Under the pieces are notes generated by a model. It did not search any database and was not told the DNA's origin. It was given only the letters and a program-made list of their open reading frames with translations. The translations under genes were made by a program, and so were the position numbers. A DNA stretch of 15,250 nt from NCBI GenBank assembly GCA_030916665.1, contig JAUPWC010000035.1, positions 1 through 15,250 of the forward strand, given 5' to 3'. This document shows, piece after piece, positions 6,494-14,225 of this stretch; position 1 is the stretch's first letter; every line of letters starts with the position of its first letter. The DNA is from Verrucomicrobiota bacterium (lineage in GTDB: Bacteria > Verrucomicrobiota > Verrucomicrobiia > Opitutales > Opitutaceae).

Positions 6494-9400
6494 GTGCACC
6501 TCGAGGATACCCCGCTTCCCCGTGCCGCCAGTCGCGTGCGGTCATGGCCTAGGCAACGGCACTGTCACGGACCGATCCGCGCGCTGGTGGGGTTGGGCGC
6601 GTGGTGGGGCATGATGGCGATGCCCGCCAGCGGGGAAGAGGCTCGGGTCCTGGACCAGCGCTTTGTCCGGGAGGTGCGGCCCTTCGTCGAAACCTACTGC
6701 TTGGATTGTCACGCCGGCGCCAAGGCCAAGGCGGATTTCGACCTCAAGCCCTACACCACCGGAGCCTCGGCCCTGGCGGACCACGGGCATTGGCGGTTGG
6801 TGCGGGAGATGCTCGAGGATGGCGACATGCCGCCGGACGATGCCGAGCGGCTGCCCACGCCGGCGGAGCGGGCGGCGGTGATCGCATGGATCAAGGATGC
6901 CTTCCAGGCGGAGGCCGCGAAGAGCGCCGGGGACCCGGGCATCGTGCTGCCGCGGCGGCTGAGCAACATGGAGTATGACTACACGGTGCGCGACCTCACG
7001 GGCGTCGATCTCCGGCCGACGAAGGAGTTTCCGATCGATCCGGCGAACACGGCGGGTTTCGACAACTCGGGTGAGACCCTGATCATGTCGCCGACCCTGC
7101 TGCGGAAATATCTGGCCGCCGCGCGCGACGTGGCGAGCCACCTGTATCTGCAGCCCGACGGCTTTGCCTTCGCACCGTTTCCGATGCTCGCCGACACTGA
7201 CCGTGACAAATATTGGGTTCATCGGATCATTGATTTCTACCGCCGACAGAACACGGACTTGGCCGCCTACTTTGCCGCCGCCTGGCATTTCCAGCACCGG
7301 GCCGCGCTCGGGCATCCGGCGGCGACGCTCGCCGACGTGGCGCGGGAGCGGGGGGTGAGCGCGAAATATCTCGCCACCGTCCACGCTCTGCTGGAGGAGG
7401 AGCTGGACGAGATCGGACCGCTGGCCGGGTTGCGGGAGCGTTGGCGGCAACTGCCCGCGCCCGGCGCGGCCGGCCCGGAGGCGGTCCGCGCGGGATGCGA
7501 GGCGATGCGGGACCACGTCGCGCGTGTGCGGAGCAAGATCGAGCACCGCTTCCTGAACATCGAGGCCGGCAAGATTGCTGCGGACAGCTATCCGCTGCTG
7601 ATCTGGAAAAACGTGCAGTATGCCACGCACCGGCGTTCCTATGACCGCGCCCAGCTGCAGGTGGAGGGCGAGGCCCGGCCGGACCGCGAGCCGGTGGTCG
7701 AGCCGGGCACCAAGAATCCCTTCGGTCCCGGCAAGACGCCCCTGATCGAGAATGTGCCCGGTGATCCCGACCTGCACGTGCCGGCCGGCCAGCGCGCGCG
7801 CTACGAGGCGGCGTTCGCCCGGTTCAGCAGCGTGTTTCCCGACCTGTTCTACAAGGCCGAGCGGGGCCGCAATTATTTCGAGACGAAGAAGGACATCGGG
7901 CGCTACCTGAGTTCGGGCGTGCACAGCCGCCTCGGCTATTTCCGGGACGACCAACCCCTTTATGAACTCATTCTCGACGAGGCGGGCCAGGCGGAGCTCG
8001 ACGCCCTGTGGTGGGACAGCGAGTTTGTCGCGAACGCGACGTTGCGCACGTTGCGGCAGAACGCCGGCAACCGGAGCATGACCGCGGCGAACCCGGATGC
8101 GGATGTGCAGGACATCGAATCGCCGGCCGCGGCCACCGATACCGTTGCGGAGAACGAGATCCGGCGGATGCAGGCGCGGTTGATCGACCTGACGGAAGGA
8201 CAAAGCGAAGTCGTCAGCGCCGCGATCAGCGATTTTTTCAACGTCACCAACGCCACGATCCGGGCTGTGGAGGCGGCCCGGATTGCGGCCGAGCCCGCGC
8301 ACCTGGAGGCCTTGCTGAAGTTCACCGAGCGGGCTTACCGGCGCCCGCTGTGGTCCGACGAGCGGGAAGCCATGCTGGGTTTTTACCGGACGACCCGGGC
8401 GGAGGGGCTGACGCACGAGGAGGCGATCCGGGAGTGCGTCACGGCTGTGTTGGTGGCGCCGGACATGAATTACCGCCTCGACCTGCTGGCGGAGGGACCG
8501 GGGATCGAGCCTTATTCCGATCATGCCCTGGCCAGCCGGCTGAGTTATTTCCTGTGGTCCAGCCTACCGGACAAAGCGTTGCTGGCGCGAGCCGCCGCTG
8601 GGGAACTGAAGAGGCCGGAGGTCATTGTCGCCGAGGCCCGGCGGATGCTGCGTGACCCTCGCGCCCGGGCGCTGGCGGTGGAGTTTGGCGGAAACTGGCT
8701 CGAATTCCGCCGCTTCGAGGAGATCGCGACGGTGGACTTGGCGCATTTCACTACCTTCACGCCCGAGCTGCGGCAGGCGATGTATGAGGAGCCGGTGCGG
8801 TTCGTGCTCGACGTGTTCCAGCGCGACCGGTCGATCTTGGATTTCCTGCATGCGGGAGACACGTTTGTGAACCCGGTGCTGGCGGCTCATTATGGAATAA
8901 CGCCCGGGCCGGCCGGTGCAGACGGGTGGAGCCACGCACCAGAGGCCTTCCGGCAGGAGCGTGGCGGCCTGCTGCCGATGGCGGCCTTCCTGACCCTGCA
9001 CGCGCCCGGGTTGCGCACGAGCCCGGTGAAGCGGGGAAACTGGGTCGTTAAAAACCTGCTCGGCGAACGCGTGCCGCCACCACCGGCAGATGTGCCGGTG
9101 CTGCCCAGCAGCGAGGCGGAGAGCGCTCTGCCCCTGCGGGAGATGCTGGCGCGGCACCGGGAGGATCCGAGCTGCTACTCCTGTCATGCCCGTATCGATT
9201 CCTTCGGGCTGGTCTTCGAAGGCTACGGCCCGATCGGCGAGCGACGGACGAAGGACCTGGCCGGCCGGCCGGTGGACACCCGGGCGGAGTTTCCCGACGG
9301 CGGCTACGGCGAGGGGTTGGCGGGCGTGCGCGAGCACATTCTCGCGCACCGGGAGGACGACTTTGTGGCGAATTTTTGCCGCAAGCTTCTGGCCTACGCC

Positions 9401-9553
9401 CTGAACCGCAGCCCGATCCTGTCCGACGATCTGTTGGTCGAGGAGATGCAGGCCAAGCTGGCGACCAACGACCACCGCTTCAGCGCGGTCATCGAGAGCA
9501 TCGTCACCAGTCCCCAATTTTTGCACAAGCGCGGCACCCCCCGCGAACCATGA
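6494..9553 (+). CDS. Exported c-type haem protein with DUF1587-DUF1595-DUF1592-DUF1588-DUF1585 domains
   Basis: The reading frame gives 1019 residues from the GTG at 6494. The GTG at 6536 is an equally possible start, since both precede the hydrophobic signal (ALVGLGAWWGMMAM, cleavage near residue 47). Numbering from 6494, a cytochrome-c-like module holds the haem site C69-L-D-C-H73 with M112 (DGDMPPDD) as likely distal ligand. Then come DUF1587 (about 152-215, LPRRLSNMEYDYTVRDL), a long mainly helical middle part (about 220-600), DUF1595 (about 605-668), DUF1592 (about 675-800), DUF1588 (about 820-920) with a second CxxCH at C894-Y-S-C-H898, and DUF1585 (about 940-1012). These families are typical of Planctomycetes and Verrucomicrobia and are almost always paired with DUF1552. 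Their reaction is unknown; an exported redox role is likely from the haem sites. Confidence 0.9.
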   Translation: MHLEDTPLPRAASRVRSWPRQRHCHGPIRALVGLGAWWGMMAMPASGEEARVLDQRFVREVRPFVETYCLDCHAGAKAKADFDLKPYTTGASALADHGHWRLVREMLEDGDMPPDDAERLPTPAERAAVIAWIKDAFQAEAAKSAGDPGIVLPRRLSNMEYDYTVRDLTGVDLRPTKEFPIDPANTAGFDNSGETLIMSPTLLRKYLAAARDVASHLYLQPDGFAFAPFPMLADTDRDKYWVHRIIDFYRRQNTDLAAYFAAAWHFQHRAALGHPAATLADVARERGVSAKYLATVHALLEEELDEIGPLAGLRERWRQLPAPGAAGPEAVRAGCEAMRDHVARVRSKIEHRFLNIEAGKIAADSYPLLIWKNVQYATHRRSYDRAQLQVEGEARPDREPVVEPGTKNPFGPGKTPLIENVPGDPDLHVPAGQRARYEAAFARFSSVFPDLFYKAERGRNYFETKKDIGRYLSSGVHSRLGYFRDDQPLYELILDEAGQAELDALWWDSEFVANATLRTLRQNAGNRSMTAANPDADVQDIESPAAATDTVAENEIRRMQARLIDLTEGQSEVVSAAISDFFNVTNATIRAVEAARIAAEPAHLEALLKFTERAYRRPLWSDEREAMLGFYRTTRAEGLTHEEAIRECVTAVLVAPDMNYRLDLLAEGPGIEPYSDHALASRLSYFLWSSLPDKALLARAAAGELKRPEVIVAEARRMLRDPRARALAVEFGGNWLEFRRFEEIATVDLAHFTTFTPELRQAMYEEPVRFVLDVFQRDRSILDFLHAGDTFVNPVLAAHYGITPGPAGADGWSHAPEAFRQERGGLLPMAAFLTLHAPGLRTSPVKRGNWVVKNLLGERVPPPPADVPVLPSSEAESALPLREMLARHREDPSCYSCHARIDSFGLVFEGYGPIGERRTKDLAGRPVDTRAEFPDGGYGEGLAGVREHILAHREDDFVANFCRKLLAYALNRSPILSDDLLVEEMQAKLATNDHRFSAVIESIVTSPQFLHKRGTPREP

Positions 9554-9570
9554 ACCACCGCACGTCATGA
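9550..9570 (+). other. Six-codon mini-ORF bridging the DUF1592 and DUF1552 genes
   Basis: An ATG at 9550-9552 overlaps the TGA stop of the upstream gene (ATGA), runs for the six codons MNHRTS, and stops with a TGA at 9568-9570 that overlaps the ATG (9567-9569) of the DUF1552 gene, again as ATGA. The peptide is too short to be a product; if translated it would carry terminating ribosomes across the 13-nt gap. Confidence 0.35.
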
Positions 9571-10925
9571 ACCCCAAAAAGCATCGTCCCGATTCACCGC
9601 GCCGCACGCTCACCCGTCGCACGTTCCTCAAGGGCGTGGGGGTGACGATGGCGCTGCCCTGGCTTGAGTCGCTCGCCGGACCGCTCGTCACTGCTGCCGG
9701 CGAGACGGCGGGTGCGGCGGCCGTGGCGCCCAAGCGTTTTGGGGTGATGTTCATGGGCAACGGCATCTGTCCTCCGCACTGGTGGGCAAAGGAGACGGCC
9801 GGTGGCCTTGAGCTCAGCCGGTCGCTGGAGCCGCTGGAGCCCCTCAAGCACAAGATCAACGTGATCGAAGGGCTCTTCAACCGCCAGGCCACGGGACAGG
9901 GCATCCATCCGGCGCAGACCGGCAACCTGCTCTCCGGCACGCCCATCGCCAAGGGTTCGATCATCCAAGGCGGCATCAGCATGGACCAGGTGCTGGCCAA
10001 CCACATCGGGCAGGAGACCGTCCAGCCCAGCATGGTGCTGGCCTGTGAGCAGCCAATGACGGGTTACCACGAGACCAATTTTTCAAACGCCTACAGCTCG
10101 CACATCTCCTGGCGCAATGCGGATTCCCCCGTGCCGAACGAGATGTATCCCGCGCTGGCCTTTGACAGCCTGTTCGAGAATCGCGGCAGCCTGCGCAATC
10201 TCAGCGTGCTGGATCGCATCTCCGACCGCGCCAAGGAACTGAGCCGGCGCATCAGCGCGGCCGACAAAGGCAAGCTCGACGAATACCTGACCAGTGTGCG
10301 CGAGGTGGAGCGCGGCATCGAGCGCATGCGCTCCGGCATGGACAAGGCCGCGGATCGCGCCAAGCACACCGGGCGACCCCTCTTCGCGATGCAGCGGCCC
10401 GAAAACGGGCTACCGGAGGACCTGCGCGAGCACACGCGGTTGATGTGTGATATTATCGCGCTTGGGTTCCAGTCTGACAAGACTAGGGTGGCCTCGCTGC
10501 TGCTCGCACGCGATTTGTCCGGATTGTATTATCCCTGGCTCAACGCCCCTGATCCGCATCACAAGACCTCGCACAGCGACACCTCGGATCATTACGAGCG
10601 CATGACCCGGTTCCATGTGAGTCAGCTCGCCTACCTGGCAAAGCGGTTGGACGAGATGCCCGAGGGGGACGGCACGGTGTTGGACAACACGTGCCTCATG
10701 TTCCTCTCGAATATGTGGTCGGGATCGCGGCACGACAATTCCAAGGTGCCGCTCGTGACCGTCGGTGGTTTGGGCCGGAGGCTCAAGACCGGCCGGGTGC
10801 TGGACTACACGTCGGCGGGTGACGACAACCGGAAACTCTGCAGCCTCTATCTCAGCCTGATGGACCGCATGGACGTGAAGCTCGATCACTTTGGCGACGC
10901 CGACGAGCGCCTGGCCGGGGTTTGA
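9567..10925 (+). CDS. Tat-exported DUF1552 (PF07586) protein
   Basis: This 452-residue protein starts with a twin-arginine signal: T-R17-R18-T-F-L-K, then a hydrophobic stretch to about residue 38. Export in folded form is therefore expected, which may imply a cofactor or metal. The mature protein has DUF1552 blocks: FGVMFMGNGICPPHWW near 58-73, the ISMDQVLANHIG block near 138-149, TSHSDTSDHYERM in the last third, and the closing LDNTCLMFLSNMWSGSRHDN block with a GGLG motif. Several conserved His/Asp clusters (SHSDTSDH, SRHDN) look like possible metal ligands. DUF1552 genes accompany DUF1592 haem proteins and are thought, by analogy to DUF1501, to belong near the alkaline phosphatase-like superfamily, but no reaction is established. 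It follows the upstream gene by 13 nt, so the two form an operon. Confidence 0.9.
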   Translation: MNPKKHRPDSPRRTLTRRTFLKGVGVTMALPWLESLAGPLVTAAGETAGAAAVAPKRFGVMFMGNGICPPHWWAKETAGGLELSRSLEPLEPLKHKINVIEGLFNRQATGQGIHPAQTGNLLSGTPIAKGSIIQGGISMDQVLANHIGQETVQPSMVLACEQPMTGYHETNFSNAYSSHISWRNADSPVPNEMYPALAFDSLFENRGSLRNLSVLDRISDRAKELSRRISAADKGKLDEYLTSVREVERGIERMRSGMDKAADRAKHTGRPLFAMQRPENGLPEDLREHTRLMCDIIALGFQSDKTRVASLLLARDLSGLYYPWLNAPDPHHKTSHSDTSDHYERMTRFHVSQLAYLAKRLDEMPEGDGTVLDNTCLMFLSNMWSGSRHDNSKVPLVTVGGLGRRLKTGRVLDYTSAGDDNRKLCSLYLSLMDRMDVKLDHFGDADERLAGV

Positions 10926-11093
10926 GCCGGGGTTAGGACGATCCGAAGGGGTGGCCGCATGGCGGTGAGGGTGGTCGATCGGTTGGATTGGCTCGGGGTT
11001 CGATGCCGGGGCGCTTGATGCCAGACAATCTCAGGAGGAGTTCGCGCGGCCAGGTGTTGAAGCGGGTAACTTGTCTGAATGGAGCGGCGCGGA
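10926..11093. other. Convergent intergenic spacer, no clear feature
   Basis: This 168-nt spacer lies between the 3' ends of the DUF1552 gene (plus) and a sulfatase gene (minus). Both transcripts should end here, but I see no stem followed by a T-run on either strand, only a weak CCGC/GCGG pairing near 10954-10964. Rho-dependent ending is possible. Confidence 0.4.
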
Positions 11094-12575
11094 TCACTTG
11101 CGCGACGAGGCGCGGCTACTGGGTGGGACGTATTTGCTGATGCGCTCGTCAATGAGGGATTGGAGCTTGGCGACGAGGTCCGGATGCCGCGCGGCCAGGT
11201 TGAAGCGTTCGGCGGGATCTTCGCCGAGGTGGTAGAGCTCAGCGGGGTCGGTATCAGAGCGGAAGCGGCCTCCACCGCTGGGCAGATACTTCCATGGGCC
11301 TTGGCGAACGCCGACTACTTTGCCTCCCTGGTCGTAGTAGTGGGGTGGGCGTTTCAACGGGTTTTCAGGGGCTGCCAGATGTCCTCCGAGGTCGATACCG
11401 TCGAGACGATTATGCTCGACCGGGAGAGGAGCGAGAGCGGCGATGGTGGGCAGGAGGTCGGTAGACACGAGCATCTCGCGGGAGGTAGAGCAGGCGGGGA
11501 TGCGCGTGGGCCAGCGGAAGAGGGCGGGAACGCGGACGCCGCCTTCGTAGACTGAGAACTTGCCGTCGCGGAACGGGCCGGAGCTGCCGGCGTGAACACC
11601 TTTTTCAAGCCACGGTCCGTTGTCAGAGAGGAAAATCACGAGGGTGTTTTCGCCCTTTCCCGATTGGTCAAGATAGTCGAGCAGGCGCCCGACATTCCAA
11701 TCGATTTCCTCCACCGTGTCCCCGTAGGCTCCGGCGCGGCTCCGGCCGAGGAAGGCGTCGGTGGCAAAGAGCGGCACGTGGGGCATGGCAGGGGTGAGGA
11801 AGAGGAAGTAGGGCTGGTCGCCCGTGCGCTCGATGAAGTCCAGAGCGCGGTCAAAGTAGCGACGGGTCAGCGTGGCCTGGTCGGCGGGGTATTCGATTAC
11901 TTCGGATCCCGCCATCAAAGGGGCGTATTCCTTGATGCCGCGCTTGCTCAGGGCGGCGCGATCGGCCGCGACGGATTTGATGAAGGCTTGGTCGGCGAGG
12001 GCGCGCTCCCGGTTGTATCCCAGGGTGAATACGGCGTCGGCGGCAATAGGGTGGTTGGGATTGATCCACATATCGTTGCTGTAGGGGATGCCGAAGTAGG
12101 AATCGAAACCATGGGAGGTGGGCAGGGAATCGGCCTGGTCGCCGAGGTGCCACTTGCCGATGGCGGCGGTGGCGTAGTTCGCCGTCCTGAGGAGTTCGGC
12201 GAGGGTCACTTCCTCGTGGGCGAGGCCCTTGGCGCCGGGAAAATAGACCCCGGTGGTGCCGTTGCGATGCGGATAGCGGCCGGTCAGCAGGGACGCCCGG
12301 GAAGCGCTGCAGACGGGCGAGGCCACGTAGAAGCTTGTGGCGCGCAAGCCTTCCCTGGCCATCCGGTCCAAGCGGGGCGTGGCGATTTCCGGGGAACCGT
12401 AGCTGCCGAGGTCGCCGTAGCCAAGATCGTCGACGAAGATGAGGACCACGGAGGGCGGGGCGCTGGCACGGGCAAGCGGGACGGAAGCCCACATGATCAC
12501 GAAAAGCAGGGCGATCAGCCCGGCGGCAAGGCAACGCCTCTGCAAATGAGAAAGGGTGGTTCGGAGGGTAGTCAT
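11094..12575 (-). CDS. Exported type I sulfatase, arylsulfatase A-like
   Basis: This 493-residue protein has a long signal (basic n-region, hydrophobic 16-33, cleavage near ARA at 38). PF00884 motifs are D49-D50 (FVDDLGYGDLG), formylglycine signature C89-S-A-S-R93, K141-W-H143 (GKWHLG), H266 (PAMPHVP), D318-N319 (LSDNGP) and K339 (RDGKFSVYEGG). The signature has Ala rather than Pro at its third position; C-x-A-x-R is an accepted variant, so maturation should still be possible. GYGDLG, GKWHLG and SDNG blocks put it in the broad arylsulfatase A/cerebroside-sulfatase-like branch, distinct from the two sulfatases of the left operon. The exact sulfated sugar is unknown. It lies 72 nt downstream of another sulfatase gene and probably shares its transcript; the sequence CACCTCCT sits directly before the start instead of a Shine-Dalgarno. 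Confidence 0.92.
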   Translation of the reverse strand: MTTLRTTLSHLQRRCLAAGLIALLFVIMWASVPLARASAPPSVVLIFVDDLGYGDLGSYGSPEIATPRLDRMAREGLRATSFYVASPVCSASRASLLTGRYPHRNGTTGVYFPGAKGLAHEEVTLAELLRTANYATAAIGKWHLGDQADSLPTSHGFDSYFGIPYSNDMWINPNHPIAADAVFTLGYNRERALADQAFIKSVAADRAALSKRGIKEYAPLMAGSEVIEYPADQATLTRRYFDRALDFIERTGDQPYFLFLTPAMPHVPLFATDAFLGRSRAGAYGDTVEEIDWNVGRLLDYLDQSGKGENTLVIFLSDNGPWLEKGVHAGSSGPFRDGKFSVYEGGVRVPALFRWPTRIPACSTSREMLVSTDLLPTIAALAPLPVEHNRLDGIDLGGHLAAPENPLKRPPHYYDQGGKVVGVRQGPWKYLPSGGGRFRSDTDPAELYHLGEDPAERFNLAARHPDLVAKLQSLIDERISKYVPPSSRASSRK

Positions 12576-12647
12576 CAGGAGGTGGTAGCGATTTTTGGTT
12601 GGCGGAGTAGCGGTGACCGAGTCGAGCGCGCGTGGCTGGGCGCCCGT

Positions 12648-14135
12648 TTAGTTTTCGCCAGGGAAGAGTTTGACCAGGTGATGGGGGTGATGGGCCCGGG
12701 TCATGAGCGAGCGCAGGTGGGCGGCGACTTCGGGAAAACGGTCTGCGACGTTTGTCTGCTCGGCGAGGTCGGTTTCGAGGTCGAAGAGTTCGAACACTTT
12801 TTCCTTTTTCGGGTCGCTCAGGTTGAGGTGAACGGCTTTCCATTTTCCCTGCCGGATGGCCTGCTTGCCGCCTTGTTCGTTGTATTCCCAGTAGAGGTGG
12901 TCGTGCTGTTTCTGGCCGGATTGCCCCAGCCAGGTTGGCAGCATGGAGATGCCGTCGAGGTCGGCGGGCACGGGGGCACCGGCGATCTCGGCGAAGGTGG
13001 GGAAGAGATCCCACATGGCGTTGAGGTGGTCGCTGGTTGAGCCGGGGCGGACCTTGCCGGGCCATTTGACGATGAAGGGCACGCGGATCCCGCCCTCGTA
13101 GAGGTCGCGCTTGGAGCCGCGGAGCGGTCCGCTGCTTTGAAAGAACTTGTGGTCGTGGCCAGAGCCATCACAGGAGCCATTGTCGCTGCCGAAGATGACG
13201 ATAGTGTTGTGCTCGAGACCGGCCTCGGCGAGGCGACGCAGGAGGTTGCCGACGGTGTCGTCGAGCATGCGCATGTTGGCGGCGAACCCCTTTTCGGCCC
13301 GGGGCCATGGGCGGTTGATATATTCGCCGTAGGTGGGGACTTCGTAGCCGCCGTCGCCGTAGATCTTGCCGTATTCGCCGTTGTTGTGCGGCTGGATCAT
13401 CGAGAAAAACAGGAAGAACGGTTTTTCGCGCGGGCGACCGATGTAGTCGAGGGCCTCGCGTTCGAGTTCGTAGGGGGCGAAGACCACTTTCTCCATGGCC
13501 ACGCCGCTGCCCTCGGGCTGGCGCGGAAAGGTGATGCGTGGGTCGAGGACGTTGCCGGTGAGGATATGTTTCTCGCCGTTGCGGTAGAGGAACTCCGGGT
13601 AGAAATTGTGGGCGTGCCACATGTTGATGTAGCCGTAGAAGTGATCGAAACCGTGGCGCTGCGGGTCGTCGAGCGGCGGCGGGTGGCCGACACCCCATTT
13701 GCCAATGACGGCCGTGTCGTAGCCGGCGGCCTTGAGCGCCTTGCCCAAGGTGGCGGCGTTCGGATCAAGGAGGTGGTAGGGCAGATTGCCGCGCACGCCG
13801 GTGCGCCCGGTGTGCTTGCCTTCGAGCAGGGCGGAGCGGCTGGGGGCGCAGACGGTATTGCCCGCGTAGTGCTGCGTGAAACGCATGCCCTGGGTGGCGA
13901 GCCGGTCGATGTGGGGGGTCGACAGCGTCTGCTGGCCGTAGCAACCGAGGTCACCGTAGCCGAGGTCGTCGGCGAGGATGTAGATGATGTTGGGGCGGTA
14001 GTCGTTTTTCGGCTCGGCGCGGAGCGGAGCGAGGCAGCCAAGGAGTGTGAACAGGAAAGCGAATGCGGGTAGTCCGGGAAGTGGTCGGCGAACGGGGCGG
14101 AGGACGGGAAGACAGGGATTTTCCTGGGATTTCAT
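12648..14135 (-). CDS. Exported type I sulfatase, arylsulfatase-like (possibly S1_16-like)
   Basis: This 495-residue protein has a signal ending near residue 40 (PLRA before EPKND). An LLGC sequence at 31-34 also fits a lipobox, so it could be a lipoprotein. Motifs are D56-D57 (LADDLGYGDLGCYG), formylglycine signature C96-A-P-S-R100, K146 in GKWGVG where most arylsulfatases have GKWHLG, H250 (MIQPHNN), D318-N319 (FGSDNGS) and K342 (RGSKRDLYEGGIRVP). The GKWG block and the SSGPLRG-KRDLYEGG loop resemble the S1_16 group, which acts on sulfated galactose-type sugars in studied members; this subfamily call is from motif memory. The glycine replacing the usual histidine at residue 148 may alter substrate-sulfate binding. 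It precedes the arylsulfatase A-like gene by 72 nt and follows the propeller gene by 90 nt. Confidence 0.92.
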   Translation of the reverse strand: MKSQENPCLPVLRPVRRPLPGLPAFAFLFTLLGCLAPLRAEPKNDYRPNIIYILADDLGYGDLGCYGQQTLSTPHIDRLATQGMRFTQHYAGNTVCAPSRSALLEGKHTGRTGVRGNLPYHLLDPNAATLGKALKAAGYDTAVIGKWGVGHPPPLDDPQRHGFDHFYGYINMWHAHNFYPEFLYRNGEKHILTGNVLDPRITFPRQPEGSGVAMEKVVFAPYELEREALDYIGRPREKPFFLFFSMIQPHNNGEYGKIYGDGGYEVPTYGEYINRPWPRAEKGFAANMRMLDDTVGNLLRRLAEAGLEHNTIVIFGSDNGSCDGSGHDHKFFQSSGPLRGSKRDLYEGGIRVPFIVKWPGKVRPGSTSDHLNAMWDLFPTFAEIAGAPVPADLDGISMLPTWLGQSGQKQHDHLYWEYNEQGGKQAIRQGKWKAVHLNLSDPKKEKVFELFDLETDLAEQTNVADRFPEVAAHLRSLMTRAHHPHHLVKLFPGEN

Positions 14136-14183
14136 GGCGTGAGGTTTGGTTGGTGGGTCGGGCCCAGGCGCGGTCGGTGATGA

Positions 14184-14210
14184 GGCGCCGCCCGTGGAAG
14201 AGGCGGCGCC
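14184..14210 (-). terminator. Perfect 9-bp GC-only stem-loop after the propeller gene
   Basis: Arms GGCGCCGCC (14184-14192) and GGCGGCGCC (14202-14210) are exact reverse complements around a 9-nt loop. The hairpin begins 15 nt after the propeller gene stop on the minus strand and lies 48 nt before the next sulfatase start. No T-run follows it, so it is not a classic intrinsic terminator. It could be a partial terminator or a 3'-end-protecting stem that lets the two genes be expressed at different levels. Confidence 0.55.
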
Positions 14211-14225
14211 GCGTCGTCATGACTG

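Noticed and set aside
6432..6614. Small plus-strand ORF in the divergent spacer (starting MSDDKTGRR)
   Set aside because: It overlaps the start of the DUF1592 gene in another frame, has no ribosome-binding site or recognisable motif, and its C-terminal part is out-of-frame signal-peptide DNA.
6542..10033. Long minus-strand open frames (660 and 489 residues) opposite the DUF1592 and DUF1552 genes
   Set aside because: They are composition-driven shadows; the plus strand holds CxxCH sites and recognised domains, and the minus frames cross the boundary of the two plus genes without any motif.
12638..12645. GGGCGCCC self-complementary octamer between the two right-hand sulfatases
   Set aside because: It has no loop or flanking T-run and short GC palindromes are expected by chance in such GC-rich DNA.
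11592..13040. 482-residue plus-strand open frame opposite the right-hand sulfatases
   Set aside because: It spans the intergenic gap and both sulfatase genes in antisense and has low-complexity Gly/Glu/Val composition, as expected of a shadow.
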